Part shown: positions 59,491 through 59,599 of the stretch, in pieces
How positions within the stretch are numbered: the first letter of the stretch is position 1
Layout of the letters: every line of letters starts with the position of its first letter
Assembly: GCA_934597255.1 (NCBI GenBank)
Contig: CAKTQV010000012.1
Location: 1-59,599, forward strand
DNA length: 59,599 nucleotides
Direction: 5' to 3'
DNA from: an uncultured Oscillospiraceae bacterium
Lineage (GTDB): Bacteria; Bacillota; Clostridia; Oscillospirales; Oscillospiraceae
The notes under the pieces: generated by a model
The model's input: only the letters and a program-made list of their open reading frames with translations
What the model was told of the DNA's origin: nothing
The model's database searches: none
Made by a program: the position numbers and the translations under genes

Positions 59491-59599
59491 ATGCTGCGTG
59501 AAAATGATATTAAAGTGGTGAGAAAGATTTTTGAGCAACATCATTATGTGATGTCTACTGCCGAAATTCTTAAAGCCAAGCTATATTATGCCGACATTA
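59491..59599 (+). CDS. AbiEi-type antitoxin/regulator, N-terminal part only
   Basis: 36 codons before the window ends: MLRENDIKVVRKIFEQHHYV, then MSTAEILKAKLYYADI. A short helix followed by a winged-helix start of this kind (STAEI-x6-YYADI) is typical of AbiEi antitoxins of type IV AbiE systems, which protect against phage. The rest, and the expected AbiEii nucleotidyltransferase toxin, would lie to the right. Confidence 0.5.
   Translation, partial: MLRENDIKVVRKIFEQHHYVMSTAEILKAKLYYADI

Larger units (their letters stand above)
30292..59599. mobile_element. skin-like element inserted in sigK (left end only)
   Basis: From the sigK break to the window edge the content changes from GC-rich housekeeping genes to accessory cargo of mixed base composition: HTH genes, pili, toxin-antitoxin, alternative sigma factors, ABC exporters and defence-like genes. 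At least 29.3 kb. Neither a recombinase nor the 3' half of sigK is seen, so the element extends further right. It may be composite; the internal AT-rich blocks (about 44.4-46.5 and 52.9-55.3 kb) and decayed stretches suggest several acquisitions. Confidence 0.75.

Noticed and set aside
30292..59599. Recombinase or integrase for the sigK element
   Set aside because: Looked for serine-recombinase and tyrosine-integrase signatures in all frames; none found, so the gene must lie beyond the right edge.
1..59599. CRISPR array
   Set aside because: No series of regularly spaced identical repeats; the only tandem signals are the 20-bp-spaced boxes at 41061-41113 and the AAAATG tract at 54114-54153.

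Overview
The window looks like the chromosome of a high-GC, spore-forming member of the Clostridia, most like the Oscillospiraceae. The sporulation sigma factor SigK, IreB, Mini-RNase III, RqcH, TepA, UppP, a SpoIIIE-type translocase and Gram-positive pili support this. The species is an inference; no rRNA or other direct marker is present.

Left part, about 1-30,290: GC-rich core chromosome. It holds a yjdF gene with its own promoter and structured leader, an RNHCP protein, tRNA-Gln(CUG), ireB, pheST, a NAD(P)H-hydrate dehydratase, alr-mazF, pyrimidine-nucleoside phosphorylase, tepA, uppP, a SpoIIIE/FtsK-mrnC-rqcH run, an SLH surface protein, xdhC, a TPR/DUF4037 pair, a two-component system beside a secreted SnoaL-like protein, a large double-HTH protein, a zinc-ribbon protein, a membrane acyltransferase and ansA.

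At about 30,290 the sigK reading frame breaks off inside its conserved region 2, at the position where skin-type elements interrupt sigK in Bacillus and Clostridioides. Everything to the right, at least 29 kb and still open at the window edge, reads as one mobile element or a nest of them. No recombinase and no 3' half of sigK lie inside the window.

Element cargo in order: (1) small HTH and unknown genes, about 30.3-31.6 kb; (2) a sortase-built pilus locus on the minus strand, 31.7-38.5 kb, with two class C sortases, a zeta-type toxin/antitoxin pair, an LPQTG backbone pilin, an LPMTG thioester-domain adhesin and a long structured leader RNA; (3) two divergent sigma-factor modules, 39.2-42.2 kb, one with a probable membrane anti-sigma protein and a secreted target sharing a bipartite upstream motif; (4) secreted proteins and an ABC exporter cluster, 42.5-52.2 kb, including a second ATPase without catalytic motifs; (5) a defence-like island, 52.9-59.6 kb: a metallophosphoesterase/TPR-like pair, a single protein joining a metallophosphoesterase to a NACHT NTPase, and the start of an AbiEi-type antitoxin gene.

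The metallophosphoesterase-NACHT protein with its neighbours is the best candidate for an undescribed system. The split sigK is the strongest structural finding.
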